A stretch of 44,778 nucleotides of DNA from Russula earlei (GCA_025769875.1 JAGFNK010000428.1:1-44778); one strand, 5' to 3'. Counted from the stretch's first letter, positions 22,441 to 33,952 are shown. Notes: generated from the letters alone by a model not told the origin. Program-made: numbers and translations.

Positions 22441-23139
22441 CAGCAGCGGCGTAATCGCTTCCGAACCCGGTCAAGAGCACGATTCCTTGCTTGAGCAAGC
22501 GTTCAGAAACGCCGCCGCCGAGCTAGCGGTGTTAAAGGATTGTCCGGACGATGCCAGGAGAGTGTAAGGCGCAGACTGCGCAGTGATGCGACGAATATGT
22601 GAGACTTTCGTTAACTCAGGAATATACGTAAAAGTTGGACCAAAAGTCGAAATTGGATCCAATGCGCGGCGGGAGGAGAATGCCGGCGGACCGGAATGTG
22701 ACCCCAAATTTAAGGGGCGTTTGACTGACCGGCGACCTCATCCCCATCCACCCAATACTGTATGTCGTGACCCACCAAGAAGTGAACGGGACACATATTC
22801 TAGTGGAGCAAGGGGACTTTGTGCACCGCAATGCGGTGTCCCTGTGCATGTGATGTGCGGTGCACCACACATGTCCTGCGCTTTGACCATTCCTAATATA
22901 AGGACCAGGATATCATCACCATCCTCAAAATGTCTTCCTCATATCGATGAGAGCTCCGACCAGTACGTCCCGGACCAGCATCAGACAGACAAAGGTAATG
23001 CTGACTAATAGGGGCGCAACAGAGACTTACTCTAGGCCACTGCTCTCAAAGAATTGTCGCCGGCCGACCATTCTCCTCAAGCGCCTTCGTCACAACGGTG
23101 TATGCGACCATCAGTCGTATTTTTTCCAAGGCCACAAGG
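22441..23139. other. Intergenic, upstream of F-box gene 3
   Basis: No gene seen. It contains a small palindromic hairpin CACCGCAATGCGGTG near 22827-22842. Confidence 0.4.
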
Positions 23140-24725
23140 ATGTGGGATGAACTTTCTGCACGGGCGAAGAAAAGACGCAGTCCTTCTCTTCATGACAACA
23201 AAGCCAAGGTTCCCAGCTCTGCACGTGGTAAGCATAAACGAGGTACACAACTTGCAACGCGTTTTGACCCACTTTTAACGGAACAGTTAGGCTTGCGCGA
23301 GTCACAACGATTGATACGCTCCCAGATGACGTCCTTCTAGAAATATTCGACCATCATCGACTCCACGCGCTGGAATACTCGTTCTTTGAACCATGGGAAT
23401 GGCATAGGCTCGCTCACGTGTGCAGACGATGGCGATCCATTATATTCGCTTCACCACGCCGTCTAGACCTGCGACTTGTCTACACATATAGAAAACCGGT
23501 CAGGAAGACTCTTAATTGCTGGCCAGCGTTACCCATCTCGATATGGTACCCCCGATTGGTCCTATGCCACCCCCTATCTTCTGCAGATGAGGACAATGTT
23601 GTCTCCGCCCTTCAGCATCCTAGTCGCATATGCGAAATCAATCTCACCTTGACACGCCCACTATTAGAAAAACTCACGCCGCTGATGCGGGACCCGCTCC
23701 CCGCGCTCGAATACCTACAGCTTGTATCGCGAGATATGATGGAGTCTCTGGTCCTTCCCACTTCATTTTTGGGCGGAGTCACCCCTCGATTATGCCATAT
23801 CGACTTGGATGGCACTCCCTTCCCAACATTACCCAAGCTTCTCTCGTCAGCCACTGACCTTATCTCCCTTCGGCTTTATGAGGTCCCAAATACGGGATAC
23901 ATTTCCCCAGGGGAATTGGTCGCTGGTCTGGATGCAACGCCCAAGCTCAAGTCTCTTGAGATTTCTTTTCATGACTGTACTACAAGTCTTGGCCAGGACA
24001 GCGCACTCACGTCATCGCAAGCCCGTACTGTTCTCTCCGCCCTTACCGAGTTTCAGTTCAGGGGTGATAGTGACTATTTGGAAGACCTCGTCAGCCGAAT
24101 CGATGCTCACAACATAGAGCAGTGCAGCATAACGCTTCTTGACGAGCGCATGTTCGAGATACCGCAACTGGCCCAGTTCATCGGTCGCACTGGGGAGCTC
24201 AAATCGTCGCCATATCGGACATCTATCTGGCTCTGGCAGCGCGGTTTCTCCATCACTCACTACTTTGGGCGTCACCACCCGTTCGACGGGGGCACGTTTC
24301 GGCTGCAGATCCCGTGCCACGGGTTGGCTCGGCAGATGAATCTGCTGGCCTGCACGTGCCGACGGCTTTCCGTGCTTGTTTCTGGCGTGGAACGGCTCGA
24401 CATAGAGGCGGATCGCGTGCCGTCGGATTCGTGGGACGAGACAATCACCCCGCGGTGGTTGGAGCTGTTCACTCCGTTTGGTGGGGTGCGGAGGCTCGAA
24501 CTGATCGGCACGCTCGTGCCGAGCATCGGTTCCGCTTTGGAGCAGTCCACCACTGAGAACGGGGGGACGGGCGTCTCAGGCCCGGAAGTCTTTCCGTTGT
24601 TGCGGGATCTTCACCTGAGGGATACCTTCACACCTCCACCGCTTGAGTCTTTCATAGCCGCGCGACGGCTCTCCGGCCATATTGTCTCCGTCCACTATGA
24701 GAGAGAAGCGAGCGACGGTCCTTGA
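23140..24725 (+). CDS. F-box protein 3 (one intron, 508 aa predicted)
   Basis: The long open frame starts inside the F-box and has no upstream ATG. An intron resolves this: exon 1 is 23140-23227 (ATG, MWDELSARAKKRR...), the 59-nt intron 23228-23286 runs GTAAGC...AACAG, and exon 2 is 23287-24725. The join is in frame (phase 1) and yields IDTLPDDVLLEIFDHHR, a textbook F-box, then WHRLAHVCRRWRSIIFASPR. The remainder is a leucine-rich-like region ending in VFPLLRDLHLRDTF and FIAARRLSGH, the C-terminal signature shared by the four family members. The likely role is an SCF substrate receptor. The substrate is unknown. The upstream frame is open to 23005 but holds no earlier ATG. Confidence 0.85.
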
Positions 24726-25362
24726 AGTCAGGATACATATTACGGTATACTCTTAATCCTCATCTATTTCAAGTGTAACCGCGACAACTTGCCATCTCTC
24801 GATGGTAGACAATTTTCAATCTCGTGCCTTCATTTCTCTATCTATTGGTTATCATTTTGCAGTTGTATCTACACGGCCAGTTCTACATTTCACTGAACGG
24901 GTGTCTTGCAATCAATATACCCCGTAGACCACACATTTAGCAGTGTGGTGTTTACATGATCAAGGACACAGGGGAAGCGTCGTGGCTGACCGATGACCGA
25001 CCGGTTCCGTGGTTCGGCGTGATGTCGCGTCATTGGGCGACTAAAGCAGCAGTTTGTCCGAATCCGAGTCCTCTATGGCCATCGTCCTGCAGACTCGCTC
25101 AAGAGCGAGTTGAAGCAGCATCAATTCCTCCATCTCGACCTGATCAAGCGCGAGCTCGGATGCTCCGAACCATGTCGCACACGGGTTGTTTTTTCGAGAG
25201 TCACGCCAGAGACGATGATGGCCGGCCCGGTCACAATCGCGTCGCTCGCGGGATGACGGCAGCGCCTCCGAGTCTGACAACGCTTGTGCCAGTGCTCAAC
25301 AAAGCGAAACATTCAGGCCGTATCTGTGATGTGAGGCGATAGCAGACTGGTTGACTGTGGGA
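24726..25362. other. 3' flank of F-box gene 3, no gene seen
   Basis: No coding signal I can defend. Short frames occur on both strands without family similarity. Confidence 0.35.
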
Positions 25363-25439
25363 CCGCTCAAGACGAGGGTACTGGCCCGTCCGTTCTCATC
25401 TCGTTCGTGGAATGAGTTCTCCTCACGGCGTCCAGGCAG

Positions 25440-25590
25440 GTCACCATGGCCAACCGGGCAGGGTAATAGACAAAAAAAAAGGAAATCTGTTTCCATTGGA
25501 GCATGCAGACAGGAAATCTGCAATCTGCTCCCTCTGTGGGAGCGGAATGCAGGTTCGATTCCGGCCAGTGTACTACTGTTTCATTTTTTT
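25440..25590 (+). ncRNA. tRNA-Ser-like Pol III unit, copy 1
   Basis: A box A-like TGGCCAACCGGG (25446-25457) and a perfect box B GGTTCGATTCC (25552-25562) are followed by a run of seven T (25584-25590), the usual Pol III terminator. Between the boxes lies the 17-nt arm GCAGACAGGAAATCTGC at 25505-25521, a 5-bp stem with a 7-nt loop CAGGAAA. In a tRNA this would place GGA (Ser) at the anticodon, but position 33 is A rather than T. The A-to-B spacing (106 bp) exceeds that of an ordinary tRNA-Ser. The acceptor arms do not pair, so this is a tRNA-derived element or pseudogene rather than a working tRNA. Confidence 0.55.
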
Positions 25591-25908
25591 GGCCACAAAT
25601 CACGAAGTGCCTGCCGAACTCGGAGAAATCTTCTTCTTTCAGGAAAAACGTCTTTCTGAGCGGTCCACCAAGTCTGGCCATCGATATGTTATCCTGTGGT
25701 GGTCGCACCTACGACATTCCTGGTATCGCTTGCTCTTCAAAGTGAAATGCCATGTGTACACGTGTGGTCTGGCAATGCAATATACTCGAGTATCTGATCG
25801 CAGGAACACTCGAGACGAAGCATTAGAAATCGAAATCCACTGTCAGGTCATTGATGGTACCGCCGCCGGGCAGTGACGAGGTCTGTGACGAGGTCTGCCC
25901 GCAGTGCA

Positions 25909-26034
25909 CAAGACACCATAACCGATTGGTCACGGTAACGGACTAGAAATCTGTTCCCCTTTGGCTCGCGCAGACAGGAAATCTGCTCCTTTGGGGTGCA
26001 TGTTCGAATCCTGCTGATGGGTTGCTTATGTTTT
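25909..26034 (+). ncRNA. tRNA-Ser-like Pol III unit, copy 2
   Basis: Box A-like TAACCGATTGG (25919-25929), box B-like TGTTCGAATCC (26001-26011) and a T4 run at 26031-26034. Two anticodon-like arms are present. One around CTAGAAA (anticodon AGA, Ser, with the normal T33) lies at about 25942-25951, and the family arm GCAGACAGGAAATCTGC lies at 25970-25986. GAAATCTG followed by a C-rich segment and TTTGG occurs twice, so the unit looks like a tRNA-Ser(AGA) with an internal duplication of the anticodon and variable arms. Acceptor pairing is only partial. Confidence 0.55.
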
Positions 26035-26276
26035 CGAGCTGTCGTGATTCGTGAAGGTTCCATCAAGTCCGATCATCAGTAGGGGTCCCTGTTGGACCCA
26101 AGATCGATGAAGGTGCTTGCTCCGCAATGAGAACATGTGATTGAGAGATGGATGGAAATCGTAGACAGTGACTCACAAATGCAAATTACCGACTTTTAAT
26201 TATTGTGAGAACGCTCGAGACAAAGGATCAGAAATACCACCGTTTTGTCATTTATACAGATCTTACATTGGTGATC

Positions 26277-26396
26277 AAGACACGATAGCTGACTGGTCAC
26301 GGCAATAGAAATGCAGTGTTTCCTAGTGAGGGTGCAGACAGGAAATCTGCACCTCTCAGAGCAGGTTCAAATCCCGCTGGAGTGTGGTTCTTTTTT
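26277..26396 (+). ncRNA. tRNA-Ser-like Pol III unit, copy 3
   Basis: Box A TAGCTGACTGG (26286-26296), box B GGTTCAAATCC (26364-26374) and a T6 terminator (26391-26396). The invariant arm is at 26334-26350. The 5' start GACACGATAGC resembles a tRNA-Ser 5' end, but pairing with the 3' end is incomplete. Sequence upstream of copies 2 and 3 is also related (CTCGAGACGAAG at about 25810, CTCGAGACAAAG at about 26213), so the repeated unit is larger than the tRNA-like part. Confidence 0.55.
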
Positions 26397-26399
26397 AAC

Positions 26400-28942
26400 C
26401 TATCGTGAGGTCACGGTGTGTATTTGATCTCGGGAAAGGATTTCGTTTGTTCAAGGTCAAGCGGGTGCCATGTCGCCTTGCCCGCACGCTGCGCCACTTT
26501 CGCATCCCGCGTTCAAGCTACTTACGAGTCTCTATCTGTTGCGTCGGCACCATATCCAGTGGTCCCGGTCTGTACGGCGATTGCCGGTACCGTCGACGGA
26601 TGAACCCACAAAGCGCCTCTTCTTCGCGTTCACGGATGAACGTCGTAACGTTGAACACCAATCCCACATCCTACCGAAGGACTGCGTACGGTCATCGCGT
26701 TTCTCGACACGGGTGAGAATACCGATGACTCCAATTTCGGGCACTCAAAGCTATAATCTGTTATTTGTTGTTGCAACAGCATGCCAGAACTTGCGCAGTC
26801 TCGATCGTCGACCCAAGCGATCGTAAATTCTGCCAAACGGGGGTACCTGGAAGAGTAGCAAGAGCCGAACCGAATACCATCTTGGTGACATTCATGCATA
26901 TATGTCGAGTCGACGACTTTTCGCCGACTCCATGACGATGGTTGGCGCCAAGGGACGTCGAGAAATCCTTTCAAGATAAGCCCAAAGCCTTGGATACAAA
27001 TGCGAAAGGAAACGGTCCTTCCTTCCCAAGCTTTGATTTAAAGAAGAACTTTTCGAGTGTATCATCTTGGCCCAGAGCGCACATGATCCGGCCCAACATC
27101 CAAACGTCGATCTCCGATGAACGATGCGGACGGGTCAGTTTCCTCGGCAGCATTCTCCCTAAGATCAAACCCAGGCAACGACTCCTCAAGGCAACAAAGC
27201 CCCATGGCCGACGAAGGATTACTGTGAGAAGAGGGCTACAAGTGCACGATCAAAAATGATAGTTGGAATGTGTACGAAGCAGGTTGATGTAGAACATGGC
27301 GTATTGCAAGCCAGTTGGCTATCGTGACGGAAAGCTGGTACACATCCAGTTTTCCATCACGAGAGCCCACGGCAGTTTGGTATGAGGTGATGCATCCACG
27401 CACCCCACGAAAAGCGCGATCGAAATGGTCACGGGGAGAAAGACGGTGTGGTCAATATTGAACATCAAATGACGAGGCCGGAAAACGCACGGTGACCGGT
27501 GGCGCAGCGCCGGGAATCCTTCGACTGTCCTCGGAACAAGCAACTTCTTCAGTCCGTTCGCATACGCGCATTCGCGCTCGCTTCCCTGGATTAGACAGAG
27601 CAGGCCGAGTGATCCTGGGGCCTGGCGTATCGACGTACCCATCGATGTAATGACTGATAGAATTCGGACAGCCACACGCTGCGCCACACCAACCTGTCAG
27701 GCGGAGAAACGACTGGAGCAGAGAATAAAACCCCTTCATGACGTTCTCGAACTTACCCTTTGTAGCGAGCCGGAATCGGGCACGTTGAGTTCGTGGGGCA
27801 GGACCGAGGGCTGAGGGAACGAGAGGGGGACGGAGAGAGCAAGAGCCAGCGGGATGTTGAACGCTGACGCGACGATGACAGTGCCTCGATAACGGAGGAA
27901 AGGGCACAAAACTAGACCGATGGAATTAAAGGATGGAGGCATAGGGCGCTGGGTTGACGTGAAGGGTTGCGTCGAAGCGGACGATCAAGGCATGGTGTGA
28001 ATGGATGGCAGAGGTCGGGCGAAACGGCGGGGCGTGATCCAGACATGCTAAAAATACGACCTCGTGAGAATTTTCTCAAAATGCTGCTGATGCGTGTCTC
28101 TTGTTGTCATCCCAATTTCGATAGAATCAATGCCGCCGGTCCTTGATATCATCTTCAGCCCATTGTTTTTCTAACTCTACCAAACGTGTATTTCAATTGC
28201 TTGGTTGTACTCCCTTTCTTGACTCTTAAGATCGCTGCCTCCTGCCGCTTATTCCGATATATAGTGGACTTTGTTCATCCCTCATATAAAACTATAACCC
28301 ACACTCATATGACCTGTCATCATCCTTGTCGCGACAAAAACTGGCTCATAGTATTGGACACATCTACGAACCGAAGAACGGACAAACTACATGTGGTGGA
28401 TCTATGCTGATTGGCTATTGCAGAAAACGTTGACACCTAATTCGGGATGAGTTTAGGGTCTACGTGTGCCCGACAAGTTGTCGTGTACAGGGACGTAACG
28501 TTCAAGTACTTGGTATCTGTGCAGATGCGGCATAAACCCTGAGATGAGTGGCAAATACAAGGTAGTGTCTTCGTAGTGTCCGCAACGCGGGTTCAACCGT
28601 TGAACGTTGAACGGTTCCTCCCTCATGTCGTGTCCGCTCCTCACTCTCACGTTTCACCGCTGTCAATCTCATCGACATCTACGTTTCCTTTCTAATGTTT
28701 TCGGCAACCACGCCATAGCGACATACAGGTGCGATTGGACCCGCGAGTAGAGAATAGATATAGATCTCAACATCCTGCATGGACACACTCAATACCCACC
28801 CATGGACCAGGATTCATTTTATTCATATCCACAGCAAACTTGTCAATTTTGTGAGATGAAAGAGGAACCGACGAGCTTCAGAGCTAGGGAACTGGGAACC
28901 TGTCAAGGCAATAAACCTCTTGAGCCCATCTACTCAATAGCC
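26400..28942. other. Long interval without a supportable gene
   Basis: CpG-normal DNA with many short frames on both strands, none matching a family I can name with confidence. A minus-strand peptide EIDVWMLGRIMCALG near 27080 is faintly reminiscent of a kinase subdomain IX, but no other kinase motif is present. 28580-28620 contains a small palindromic CCGTTGAACGTTGAACGG. It may hold decayed genes. Confidence 0.35.
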
Positions 28943-30516
28943 TCAATAGCCAGTGCACCCAGGCACGACGCCCGCTGCAGGCCCTGATCTGCCAAACATC
29001 TTCCTGAGGTCGCCCACGAGGGCGTCTGGTTTCTCGTACGCGGCAAAGTGGCCGCCAGCATCGTGTTCTGACTCGAATACGATCTTCGCTTTGGCATGCA
29101 ACAAGCTACAAATCGTGAGCGTCTTCAGCATTTCCAAACAAAAAGGGGGAAAGGAAAAAGAAAGTAGTTGGAGAGATTCAGATGGATCGAACACGTACGC
29201 TCCAGGGGTTCTTATCAACTCCTTGGGGAAGAATGATATCCCGACCGGGACGCTCGTCTTGGGAAAATTCAGAGTCTCGCCTGCTTTTTCCATCTCGTAG
29301 TATATCCTCACTGATGCTGCAGGACCCGCCCGGGAGAACCAGTAAATCGAGACCCATGTCAGAACTTCACCATGATCGACATCAACAGATAGCTCTTTGA
29401 CAGATGAGTAATCAAGCTTGCCTTCATCGTCTTTCCATGGATACGCATCTGTCCAAGAGACAAGCTTCTCGTACACCCATCCGAGTAACCCGACCGGCGA
29501 ATCAGCAAGGCTGTAGCCAATCGTCTGTGGTCTTGTCGACTGTTCCATAAAGTAACCCATTCCCGTCTTGAGGAATGTTTTGGAGGCTGCCAACCCTTGT
29601 ACTTCACGGGACGTGTAGGGGGTGAGAAGCCATTTCATAAGCCCCAAGGGATCTTTCCAGAAGTGTACTGGGCCGGAGCTGCAATTTGCAAGAGATGATG
29701 GGCTTGAGGCTGCATAAAGACATCAGCTTACATTGGCAAGTTCGTGTGAGACGCTTTGACGTGCTTAGGTCCGTATTGCGAGGCTGCGGTAAGTGTGACC
29801 TGAAGTGGAACGTCATCAGCACCTTGTTTCGCGTGGCCCAAAATGAAATCTCACCATATGGCCCCAATCTCCACCTTGTGTAACGAATTCCGTGTAGCCC
29901 AATGAGATCATGAGCTTCGTGAACAGCTTGTGAATATAACCATAAGAAAAGGTAATCAGATGCCAAGCCATATCGTACATACTTCGGCGTAGTGCTTTGC
30001 ACGAAATCCTTTCTTCCGCACGCCTTCTGACCAAGCATATCCTGGAAGGCTGGGAGCGACAACGTGAAAAGATGGGTGATCGGACGAGGCCGCCGTCAAC
30101 AACGGTAACACCTTTGTCACCTCCAGGAAGCTTCCTGGCCCTACGGAACCATTATCGTGAGAATCCAGAAACGACAGAAGGGAAGGATCGGACTTACAAC
30201 CATGGACAAACAAGAGCGGGGTGGCAGCATTTACAGAGCTTCTCTGATGCACGTAATGCACGTCCAGCTCCCCAAATTCTTCCACCTCGACAGAACGCGT
30301 GAACATGGGGAGTGCGTTCAGCTCGCGTTCATGAGCGCGCCAGTCATATCCGTCCCTCCACCTTTCAACCAGACGTCGTATATCCGCGAGAGGAACGCCA
30401 TAATCCCAGTCGGCGCCATCAACTTCGTCCGGCAAACGGGTGTCGTCGAGCTTACGCCTGAGGAGAGAAAGGGCTTCCTCTGCGACGGAGATCTGGAAGG
30501 GCTGCTCGTTTGCCAT
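28943..30516 (-). CDS. Epoxide hydrolase, microsomal type (six exons, 419 aa predicted)
   Basis: This is an alpha/beta-hydrolase that adds water to epoxides to give diols, used for detoxification or secondary metabolism. Exons (minus strand): 30516-30198, 30140-29983, 29926-29855, 29799-29732, 29678-29199 and 29105-28943. The five GT-AG introns are 57, 56, 55, 53 and 93 nt, all joining in frame (1260 nt with the stop). Start MANEQPFQIS is followed by an epoxide-hydrolase N-terminal domain. Intron 1 splits the oxyanion motif, and splicing restores HGWPGSF (residues 105-111). The nucleophile is Asp179 in QGGDWGHM, and the probable catalytic His is His385 in ESEHDAGGHFAAYE. The lid region has PQTIGYSLADSP and SRAGPAASVRIYYE. 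The acid residue is not assigned. No clear signal anchor is seen. The length is normal for fungal members. Confidence 0.9.
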
Positions 30517-30942
30517 AGCAGGTGGAGCGGAGAGTGTGCTGGAGATGTAAAGCACGACCTTGGGGAGAGCGTGTACCCAGGATAGTGTTCCACAATAAAT
30601 AGGCCCACGAACGCTTCGAATGAATGACAGTTGGGCGGCTTAGGGCCGACGGGATCGCGAACGAGCGGAGTCAATGCCCTGCCGTAATGAGAAGTCCGCT
30701 CTCTGCCCAGACCAACCTGAAAGGTCGAATCACTTCCAGACAAACCATCGGGCAAAGGATACATACATCTCCCACAAGCGTCAGGGAAATGGGAAGCGGC
30801 GGGGGAGGGCATCAGCGTCAACCATAAAAAAATTAGACTGTTTATTTGCACCTAATCGGGTAACCATTTAGCGTACAGCGTACCCAAAGGCTCAGGGGTG
30901 ATTTTGTTACAATACAACATTTCTTTCCCAATCCATGAAGTT
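30517..30942. promoter_or_regulatory. Divergent intergenic interval (epoxide hydrolase / F-box gene 4)
   Basis: The 426 bp between two outward-facing start codons must contain both core promoters. No clear TATA box or other named site can be assigned. CAATAAATA lies near 30590 on the epoxide-hydrolase side. Confidence 0.4.
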
Positions 30943-32403
30943 ATGGTTGCCGGTCCTATCACAATCCAGGCTCTCCCCAACGAAGTCCTGCTTTCCATCT
31001 TTGCTTTCCATCGACTACTTTTCCGTACGGACATCTGCCCCCCATCAGCCGCGTGGAGATGGCACCGTCTCGCTCACGTGTGCCAAAGATGGCGACGTCT
31101 CATATTTTCGTCGCTTAGCCTCTTAGGAGCCCGTCTCATCACACCTAGGAAGTCACCCAAGACGACATTGGATAGCTGGCCAGCCTTTCCGCTTTCGATC
31201 TGTCATAAGTCAAATTCCATCTCTCCTGAAGAGTTGGTCGATTTGACGGCCACACTCGAACACTCTGACCGCATACACGAAATCTATTTCCATGTCGCCT
31301 TTCTTCCTAGCCAACTTTATAGCCCAAGTCTCTGGAAGAACAGATTGTTCCCCGAGTTGGAACACCTTACCCTTGTTGGGTCCAGGCCCTACGAAGTCCC
31401 AAGATTCCCTCCTACATTCATGAGCACGTCCAGTACTACTCCCCACGGCCGGTTGCGCAGCATCGTCTTGAGTAACGTCCACCTTCATACATTACTTCAA
31501 ATTCTCCCTTCCAGCCCGAGACTCGTTTCTCTTCACCTTGGCCTTTACATCCTCAATGGTGGAGGATTCATCTCACCAATGTCCCTCTCCACCGCCCTGT
31601 CTGGAAGCACCCAGCTCGAGTACCTCTATATAGAGAACCACCCCGATGAGCCTTCCCAAGCGCAGACGATCCAAAATTTGTCCCCGCGAGATCGCATTGT
31701 CTTCCCTGCTCTTGCTTATTTCCGAGTCAGGTGTTCTATCCGGTATCTGGAAGCCTTCGTTTCTTGGATTGACTCACCTCGCCTCGAGAAGCTCATTGTA
31801 TATTTCGATAAACACGTATCGGATATCCCACAGCTGTCCTATTTCATTTCCAGAACGGAGCATCTCAGCTCTTTACCTTTCCGAACTTCCATCTTGCTCA
31901 ACGCCGGAGCCTTCTCCATCACACACTGTTTCAGAAACTCACCCTCCGCCCATGAAGAATTTCGTCTGCACTTCAAATGCACAGACAGGGATGGCTGGGA
32001 TGTGCTTCAAGTGGAACGCATCTGTGCACAACTGTGTGGACTCATGTCCAACATAAAGCAGCTAAAAATATCAGCGTTTGGCCTCCCGGCAAACCTTCCA
32101 CACAAGACTGACCCTGCGCCATGGCTGCAGCTTCTCGCCCCTTACAACAGTGTGGAAGAGATCGAATTGTGGAGCAAAGGCGCATCGGGTTCTGGGATCG
32201 CCCGGGCTTTGGTACAATCCAACGGGAAAACGCAGGAGGTGTTGCCAGTGCTGCGCGTACTCGAGCTCCGTCACTTCAATTCCTGGGCATCTCACCTTGT
32301 CAACGAATTCGTTGCTGCGCGGCTGCTGACCGGTCGACCCATAATCATGCGCCGCTTGAAAAAAAATGACAAGGAAACTGACTGGGACATGTTTGAGAAA
32401 TGA
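30943..32403 (+). CDS. F-box protein 4 (486 aa, intronless)
   Basis: I chose ATG 30943 because the frame upstream opens with GTG and reads into non-conserved sequence. ATG with G at +4 leads directly into MVAGPITIQALPNEVLLSIF, the F-box. It is followed by WHRLAHVCQRWRRLIFSSLS, a central leucine-rich-like region (HLTLVGS, RLVSLHLGLYIL, QLEYLYIENH, IPQLSYFISR) and the family C-terminus VLPVLRVLELRHFN with FVAARLLTGRP. This is the only family member here that is intact in a single exon. Predicted role: Skp1-binding substrate receptor of an SCF ubiquitin ligase, target unknown. Confidence 0.85.
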   Translation: MVAGPITIQALPNEVLLSIFAFHRLLFRTDICPPSAAWRWHRLAHVCQRWRRLIFSSLSLLGARLITPRKSPKTTLDSWPAFPLSICHKSNSISPEELVDLTATLEHSDRIHEIYFHVAFLPSQLYSPSLWKNRLFPELEHLTLVGSRPYEVPRFPPTFMSTSSTTPHGRLRSIVLSNVHLHTLLQILPSSPRLVSLHLGLYILNGGGFISPMSLSTALSGSTQLEYLYIENHPDEPSQAQTIQNLSPRDRIVFPALAYFRVRCSIRYLEAFVSWIDSPRLEKLIVYFDKHVSDIPQLSYFISRTEHLSSLPFRTSILLNAGAFSITHCFRNSPSAHEEFRLHFKCTDRDGWDVLQVERICAQLCGLMSNIKQLKISAFGLPANLPHKTDPAPWLQLLAPYNSVEEIELWSKGASGSGIARALVQSNGKTQEVLPVLRVLELRHFNSWASHLVNEFVAARLLTGRPIIMRRLKKNDKETDWDMFEK

Positions 32404-33802
32404 AAGTAACGTAGTCCTACGAATGTGTGTTGTACTAATGTGTGGCCGATGCTCGATCTGTACGTATGCTTAATTCGGTGACCTCGATAAATGTAGTCCA
32501 AGAATGATGTGGAATGGCACTACGTATGCCTCGATGACTACGTGTATTTATCGCTTCGTTCTTGTATTTCGCCTGTACGGATATTATGATTGTGGCTGAC
32601 CCGGGAACGATGCATTTCCCACCTGCTCGCTGAGCATAAGTTTGAGGAGAAAGGTTGATGGGAGGGGCTCAAAGGTCAGGCTACGACAACGGGAGTGGCT
32701 GATGCGCATTTTTCAAAGCATGCACTGCGAGTCCAGGCAATCTCAATCATTCGCAAGCGCAGACCCGTCTCGTCTCTCTTTTTGAGTCAGCGTTATGGGC
32801 CGACATAACTGCCGCTCTTTCCAGAGCAGGCTTAAGAGCCCAACGACGGCAAACGCGAGCGAGGGTAGAAGGGAAGAATCCACTTTCGTGGACCCACAAC
32901 AAGAAACTAGACGGTTCCTTCTTGTGGACACACGAATCAAATGCAACCCAGCTCCTAAACGCAGCACTCTGGCTAGACGACGCACGGTGTCCTTCGTGCG
33001 GCCTCCGAGCGCAACAGTTCCCTTGCGAGGGCGATCGAGCTGCAGCGGACAACAAACGGTGACTACAGTCCATAAGCGTTCCGATCGCCACGATGCCTGC
33101 TATCCGTTGTCTAATCTTCTCAAACCCTGATTGTATCAGATGCTCGTTATAGTTATATGAGCAGCTTAATTTGCGCACCATAAATGGCGTGGTCGTGAAC
33201 ACGCACATTTTTACTCCCCACGACAGGACAGGAATGGACAAGTCCAGTCCACTAAAACTCAACTCAGTGGTCAAGTCAATAAAGGTGAAATATATTGACC
33301 ACTGAATCGACTCAGCTCAGATAACAAATCATTTTAAAACAATTGATTGATTTGTTGCCCTCTCCTCATGCATTGCATTATTGTAACTATGTCAACCCAA
33401 ACAATTAGAAATTAGTCGAATGTTTAAGAGAGGGCAGCTCAAGTTATGTAACCTAAGATGCAACATGAGTTACCCCGAATCACCAGTGGGATTATATACA
33501 CTTACAGTAATTTGCCCGATCAAATTAGCCTTAGCAGACTCGGATAAGCTTACAATAATTTCCACGTGATGCGTCACAATGTGGGTGAATAGCGTTCACT
33601 GTGGGCTTACGGCGCATGCATCAAGGATTATCTGGTAACGTCTCAGTCTAGGCATCATACGATCTCCGGTAATGCCTAGCCTAGAACGTCGCTGCATCCA
33701 CGTCGCATCAATTAAAATGATTGAACGGATGTAATGTATAGACCTGCCCATCATGATCCTGATCTTGCCTTTGTGGACGGAGGGGAGGTGGACGCGCCCC
33801 AG
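32404..33802. other. Intergenic, contains an 11-bp stem hairpin
   Basis: No gene supported. A minus-strand frame at 32747-33274 has no family match and no clear start. TCAGTGGTCAA (33264-33274) pairs perfectly with TTGACCACTGA (33295-33305) across a 20-nt loop containing AATAAA, possibly a 3'-end structure. Confidence 0.4.
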
Positions 33803-33808
33803 TATAAA
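33803..33808 (+). promoter_or_regulatory. TATA box
   Basis: TATAAA about 145 bp upstream of the ATG at 33953, with a pyrimidine-rich 5' leader between. This suits a core promoter. The ATG overlapping the TATA box at 33808 is unlikely to be used. Confidence 0.5.
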
Positions 33809-33952
33809 TGCCTGCAATTATAATTCTCTCCAGCTGTGTTCCCAATCACTGTTTCAGTCACCGGCTGGTACTGGTTACCGACAATCTTTCTACGTCGACG
33901 TCTTATTATTACTCGACAACCTCGACAACCTTCATTTCAAAAATACGTAACA

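Noticed and set aside
25909..26034. Functional intron-containing tRNA-Ser(AGA)
   Set aside because: The acceptor stem pairs only partly and the T-arm has a mismatch. The extra arm looks like a duplication rather than a clean intron after position 37, although an intron cannot be fully excluded.
26971..27189. Minus-strand peptide EIDVWMLGRIMCALG resembling kinase subdomain IX
   Set aside because: No HRD, DFG or glycine-loop motif could be found in any register nearby, so one short resemblance is not enough.
30898..30942. N-terminal extension of F-box protein 4
   Set aside because: It begins with GTG and is not shared by the paralogues. ATG 30943 leads directly into the F-box.
32747..33274. 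175-codon minus-strand open frame
   Set aside because: No family resemblance, no convincing start or splice sites, and composition like random translation of CpG-normal DNA.
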